5,778 nucleotides of DNA from Bacteroidota bacterium (GTDB lineage Bacteria; Bacteroidota; Bacteroidia; Flavobacteriales_F; PHOS-HE28). This document shows positions 5,218 through 5,778 of this stretch, in pieces; the stretch's first letter is position 1, and each line of letters starts with the position of its first letter. The position numbers and the translations under genes are program-made. Below the pieces are notes generated by a model that was given only the letters and a program-made list of their open reading frames with translations, was not told the DNA's origin and ran no database searches. The stretch lies in the NCBI GenBank assembly GCA_023430325.1, contig JAEZAU010000098.1, positions 1 to 5,778 of the forward strand. The letters run 5' to 3'.

Positions 5218-5778
5218 CAATACGTGAACCCCACTCCCACTCCCCAGCCCATGTCGCTGTCGTAGTGCGTGGTGGCGCTGAAATTCTTGGTGATCTGGTA
5301 GCGCAGCCTTTCCATGTGCTCGGTGTCGGTGTTCCACATGAGGTCCATGCGCAGGCGTGGGGTGAGTGCGATGTCCTCGCGCATGAGCTGGGCGCGGAAC
5401 ATGCCATCGGTATCGAAGCCGAGATCGAGGACGATCAATAAGGGCAGCGTGTATTGCAGGCCGATGCGTGCTGCGCTACGGTTGTTCTTGGTGTTGATCT
5501 GATCGAAAAGATTCTCTTCGGGACCTTCGTGGTGCGTGCGCGATCGCCAGTCGAAACCGATGTAGGGGAACCACCATTGCATGCGCCCGAAGTAGCGGCC
5601 GGCGCGGAATTCCGCTTCCTGCCCGTGATCGTGGGTGTAGCCGAGGCGCCACTCTGCCTGCAGGCTTACGCGCTTGTTCTGGAGCATGGCCTCGCCATCG
5701 TTGCCGTTGGTGGCGAGATCGTTGAAGAGCATGAAGTGCCAGAGCCGATCGTCGCGCAGGAATCTTCGCCATGCTTTT
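5217..5778 (-). CDS. Copper-type outer-membrane beta-barrel protein, C-terminal part (5' end beyond window)
   Basis: The frame is open from the TGA at 5217 to the window edge, giving the last 186 residues of a longer protein. An internal Met at 5732 is not the likely start, because the 15 codons before it (KAWRRFLRDDRLWHF) continue naturally into LFNDLATNGNDGEAML. The pattern is of amphipathic beta-strands rich in aromatics: VSLQAEWRLGYTH, EFRAGRYFGRMQWWFPYIGF, ARIGLQYTLPLLIVLDLGF, LTPRLRMDLMWNTD, RYQITKNFSATTHYD, ending GWGVGVGFTY with the terminal aromatic (Tyr) typical of outer-membrane barrels. The order 'Y-T-L-P ... R-x-Q-L-x-R-E-D-I-x-L-T-P-R-L' is like CopB and, as I recall, the C-terminal region attached to some Bacteroidota multicopper oxidases, which would mean copper tolerance. 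No oxidase domain is visible here. The barrel call is firm and the copper link moderate. Structured repeats follow its 3' end. Confidence 0.65.
   Translation of the reverse strand, partial: KAWRRFLRDDRLWHFMLFNDLATNGNDGEAMLQNKRVSLQAEWRLGYTHDHGQEAEFRAGRYFGRMQWWFPYIGFDWRSRTHHEGPEENLFDQINTKNNRSAARIGLQYTLPLLIVLDLGFDTDGMFRAQLMREDIALTPRLRMDLMWNTDTEHMERLRYQITKNFSATTHYDSDMGWGVGVGFTY

Noticed and set aside
4905..5291. Relative lack of GATC sites in the two repeats compared with their spacer
   Set aside because: The spacer 5012-5070 has three sites and the repeats almost none, hinting at foreign origin, but gaps of 120-190 bp without GATC also occur inside purB and the EI24 gene.

Overview
The window reads as chromosomal DNA of a Bacteroidota bacterium, most likely a relatively GC-rich member of the Flavobacteriales or a nearby order. 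Four signs support this: a PurB of the Bacteroidota/E. coli length class; little evidence of Shine-Dalgarno sites; TAnnTTTG-like boxes just upstream of start codons (perfect at purB); and typical Bacteroidota protein families (DUF2157 with GDYXXLXY, EI24, a secreted carboxypeptidase-regulatory-like protein, a copper-type outer-membrane barrel). No phage, transposase, CRISPR, rRNA or tRNA was seen.

Layout. (1) 49-1912, + strand: a two-gene operon of a polytopic DUF2157 membrane protein and a GDYXXLXY-type membrane-anchored protein, overlapping by 8 bp (ATGCGTAA). (2) 1857-2672, - strand: an EI24/CysZ-like integral membrane protein, convergent with the operon and overlapping its last gene by 56 bp. 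(3) 2673-2756: a compact 84-bp divergent promoter region. (4) 2757-4121, + strand: purB, adenylosuccinate lyase, complete, with all signature motifs. (5) 4122-4262: a convergent intergenic gap with several short inverted repeats. (6) 4263-4793, - strand: a small secreted protein with a carboxypeptidase-regulatory-like beta-sandwich. (7) 4794-5216: a 423-bp non-coding region holding two related, structured, oppositely oriented repeat elements, followed by a stem-loop and an 18-bp tandem repeat that runs into the next gene's stop codon. (8) 5217-5778, - strand: the C-terminal part of an outer-membrane beta-barrel protein resembling CopB or the barrel region of Bacteroidota copper oxidases; its N-terminus lies beyond the window.

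The genes do not form one pathway. PurB is core purine metabolism. The DUF2157/GDYXXLXY pair and the EI24 protein are inner-membrane proteins of unknown or loosely known role, and the last two are envelope proteins. The most unusual material is non-coding: the inverted pair of structured repeats at 4883-5170, whose closing stems show a compensatory base-pair difference, and a roughly five-fold excess of GATC across the window (about 118 by hand count).
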